This document shows positions 5,291 to 7,251 of a stretch of DNA of 7,251 bases, piece after piece. Source of the DNA: Facklamia sp964471435 (lineage in GTDB: Bacteria > Bacillota > Bacilli > Lactobacillales > Aerococcaceae); the NCBI GenBank assembly GCA_964471435.1, contig CAYYGA010000070.1, positions 1 to 7,251 on the forward strand, in the 5' to 3' direction. Made by a program: the position numbers and the translations under genes. The number at the start of each line of letters is the position of its first letter. Positions within the stretch are counted from its first letter, which is position 1. Under the pieces are notes generated by a model. The model searched no databases, had not been told where the DNA came from, and was given only the letters and a program-made list of their open reading frames with translations.

Positions 5291-5619
5291 TGAAAACTTT
5301 AGAAATGTATGAACCTGCAATGTGTTGTCAAACTGGTGTTTGTGGCCCATCTGTGGACCCTCAATTACTAGAAATATCTGGTATTTATGACCGTATCAAT
5401 AAATCTGAAAATTGCCAAGCTAAACGCTATAATCTAGGCCAAAACCCCCAAGCCTTTGTGGAAAATGGTACTGCCATTAAATTGATTCATAAAAATGGGA
5501 AAAAAGTCTTACCGATTACCATGGTAGATGGAAAAGTAGTTAAAACTGGTGCTTACCCTACAGTCGAAGAATTTCAAAAGTTTTCAGGTGTTAATTTATC
5601 AGAAACAGTTAGTCAATAA
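5290..5619 (+). CDS. arsD: ArsD arsenic metallochaperone
   Basis: ATG 5290 overlaps the arsR stop by one base (TAATG) and follows AAGGAG at 5276-5281, so translation is probably coupled. The protein has 109 residues with the ArsD hallmark Cys12-Cys13 and Cys18 (PAMCCQTGVCGPSVDP), the known As(III) site. Other family marks are ISGIYDRI (29-36), YNLGQNPQAF (47-56) and KVLPITMVDGKVVKTGAYP. ArsD has a thioredoxin-like fold, hands As(III) to ArsA and raises its affinity; it can also be a weak second repressor. The C-terminal vicinal Cys pairs of the plasmid R773 protein are missing, which is common and not needed for the chaperone role. A fourth cysteine is at 42. Confidence 0.95.
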   Translation: MKTLEMYEPAMCCQTGVCGPSVDPQLLEISGIYDRINKSENCQAKRYNLGQNPQAFVENGTAIKLIHKNGKKVLPITMVDGKVVKTGAYPTVEEFQKFSGVNLSETVSQ

Positions 5620-5633
5620 AAGGAGTGGATAAA

Positions 5634-7251
5634 ATGCAAAAATATATCCCGAAAGATTTAGATTTGACAAAATATTTGTTTTTTACCGGTAAAGGCGGCG
5701 TTGGTAAAACAACCTTAGCTTCCGCGACAGCCACTCATTTAGCCAATGCGGGTCATAAAGTTACCCTTGTTTCCACCGACCCTGCTTCAAATTTACAAGA
5801 TGTCTTCGAAACAGAATTATCGAATAAACCAGGACCTGTTCCAGGAATTGATAATTTAAAAGTCGCAAACTTTAATCCAGATACAGCCGTTGAGGAATAT
5901 ATCGAGAAAAGTGTAGGTCCATATCGTGGTGTCTTACCAGAAGAAGCCATCGAGAATATGGTGGAACAATTATCGGGCTCTTGTACTCAAGAAGTAGCAT
6001 CTTTTAATGAGTTTGCTTATTTCTTAACGGATACTCAAGTAGCTGAAGATAATGATTTTGTTATTTTTGATACAGCACCAACAGGTCACACACTACGTAT
6101 GCTAGAGTTGCCATCCGCTTGGACCAACTTCTTTGATGAGAATACCACTGGCGCTTCATGTATGGGACAATTATCTGGTTTAACAGATGAACGGGAGCGT
6201 ATTGAAGAAGCAATGCGCGTCTTAAATGACGGCACTAAAACCTCACTATATTTAGTGACTCGTCCGCAAGAAGCAGCTATCCTCGAAGCCAACCGTGCGG
6301 CGAAAGAATTGCGTGAATTAGGAATTAATAAGCAGTATTTACTTGTCAACGGACTCTTGGAAGAAGCGACCGATGAAGTGTCCCAGCAGTTTTTCGATTT
6401 ACAGAAAGCCGATCTAGAGAATATGTCACCGGAATTAAAAGCCTATCCAACCTATTATGTACCTCTTAGACCTTATAATGTGACAGGTCTAGATAAACTG
6501 GGAATCTTATTAAATGACGAGCAGCCAGAAGCTCAAGTTTCCAATACAGATGAGATTAATTTACCAGAAACAGGTATCAACCGGTTGATAGATGACTTAA
6601 TTGAAAAAGATAAGCAAATTGTCTTCACCATGGGTAAAGGCGGCGTAGGTAAAACAACAGCTGCCGTTAAAATCGCTCAAGCCTTAGCTGAGAGAGGGAA
6701 AAATGTGCGTCTAGCGACTACTGATCCTGCGGATCACCTTCACCTTTTCTTAAAAGAAGAACATGGTATGCAAGTTGATCATATAGATGAAAAAGGAGAA
6801 TTAGAGCGCTATTCTCAAGAAGTGCTAGATAAGGCTCGGGAAACGATGAATGAATCTGATCTGGATTATATCAAGGAAGATTTACGCTCACCTTGTACCC
6901 AAGAAATTGCTGTCTTTAAACGTTTTGCAGAAATTGTTGATTATGCAAGTCAAGATGAAATTGTAGTGATTGATACGGCTCCAACAGGGCATACTTTACT
7001 CTTACTCCAATCTTCCAATGCCTATAATAAAGAAATTGAACGCTCTTCTGGCCAAGCAGAGGCTGCTATTGAACAGTTATTACCTCGTTTACAAGATGAC
7101 AAAGAAACAGAAGTAGTGATGGTCACTTTAGCAGAAACAACACCAGTTTATGAAACTATGCGTTTAGCTGAAGATTTAGACCGAGCATCGATTCCTCATA
7201 ATTGGTGGTTGATCAATCAGTCTATGACAGCATCGCATACGACAAACCCTG
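5634..7251 (+). CDS. arsA: ArsA arsenite/antimonite-stimulated ATPase (3' end outside window)
   Basis: AAAGGAG (5618-5624) precedes ATG 5634, 14 bases after the arsD stop. The frame is open to the window end: 539 complete codons, against a usual length of about 575-585, so only the last few dozen residues are missing. Two homologous halves each carry a P-loop GKGGVGKTT (19-27 and 334-342) and a DTAPTGHTL switch motif (146-154 and 447-455). Cys117, Cys176 and Cys421 match the three metalloid-binding cysteines of E. coli ArsA (113, 172, 422). ArsA takes As(III) from ArsD, binds ATP at the interface of its halves, and powers an efflux permease (ArsB or Acr3) at the membrane. That partner is not in the window and would be expected downstream. 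The sequence looks intact. Confidence 0.96.
   Translation, partial: MQKYIPKDLDLTKYLFFTGKGGVGKTTLASATATHLANAGHKVTLVSTDPASNLQDVFETELSNKPGPVPGIDNLKVANFNPDTAVEEYIEKSVGPYRGVLPEEAIENMVEQLSGSCTQEVASFNEFAYFLTDTQVAEDNDFVIFDTAPTGHTLRMLELPSAWTNFFDENTTGASCMGQLSGLTDERERIEEAMRVLNDGTKTSLYLVTRPQEAAILEANRAAKELRELGINKQYLLVNGLLEEATDEVSQQFFDLQKADLENMSPELKAYPTYYVPLRPYNVTGLDKLGILLNDEQPEAQVSNTDEINLPETGINRLIDDLIEKDKQIVFTMGKGGVGKTTAAVKIAQALAERGKNVRLATTDPADHLHLFLKEEHGMQVDHIDEKGELERYSQEVLDKARETMNESDLDYIKEDLRSPCTQEIAVFKRFAEIVDYASQDEIVVIDTAPTGHTLLLLQSSNAYNKEIERSSGQAEAAIEQLLPRLQDDKETEVVMVTLAETTPVYETMRLAEDLDRASIPHNWWLINQSMTASHTTNP

Noticed and set aside
5753..6349. Two reverse-strand frames opposite arsA
   Set aside because: They run antisense to the intact first half of ArsA; low-complexity translations with no initiation signals.

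Overview
The window comes from an AT-rich, low-GC Gram-positive bacterium, most likely a member of the Lactobacillales. Strong AAGGAGG-type ribosome binding sites, the arsR-arsD-arsA gene order and a GT2-GtrA glycosyltransferase next to a cellulose-synthase-like glycosyltransferase all fit this, but the genus cannot be settled from the sequence. It reads as an accessory region in three blocks.

Block 1 (1-1500) is the end of a cell-surface glycosylation locus. It holds the C-terminal part of an intact GT2-GtrA membrane glycosyltransferase (2-703). A cellulose-synthase-like glycosyltransferase follows (about 672-1456) that is clearly dead: about four reading-frame shifts, one ochre stop, a lost catalytic Asp, and loss of its C-terminal half. 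A hairpin with a T-run closes the block.

Block 2 (1503-4149) is a complete 2647-bp IS21-family insertion sequence. It has imperfect terminal inverted repeats, several internal repeats shared by both ends, and a 4-bp GACA target duplication. istB is intact; istA carries two one-base losses near its 5' end, so the element is probably not autonomous unless these are sequencing errors. With the IS removed, the target reads ATG ACA CCT..., in frame with the unrecognised ORF to its right (4172-4474), so the insertion may have cut an ORF two codons after its start. That ORF also reads in frame through a TGA to a second stop at 4552.

Block 3 (4553-7251) begins with a non-coding stretch containing a strong 15-bp-stem terminator and other dyads. 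An arsenic-resistance operon follows: a consensus promoter (TTGACA-17-TATACT) overlapped by two copies of a 16-bp dyad operator, then arsR, arsD and arsA, tightly packed. arsA runs off the window end. ArsR would release the operator on binding As(III)/Sb(III). ArsD is the metallochaperone that passes As(III) to the ArsA ATPase, which should energise an efflux permease (ArsB or Acr3) that is not in the window. ArsD and ArsA keep all their known As(III)-binding cysteines; ArsR lacks the classical CxC pair and has a different cysteine arrangement.

No clearly new biological system is visible. The points most worth a second look are the ArsR cysteine set with its tandem operator, the IS21 target reconstruction, and the unidentified ORF with its in-frame TGA.
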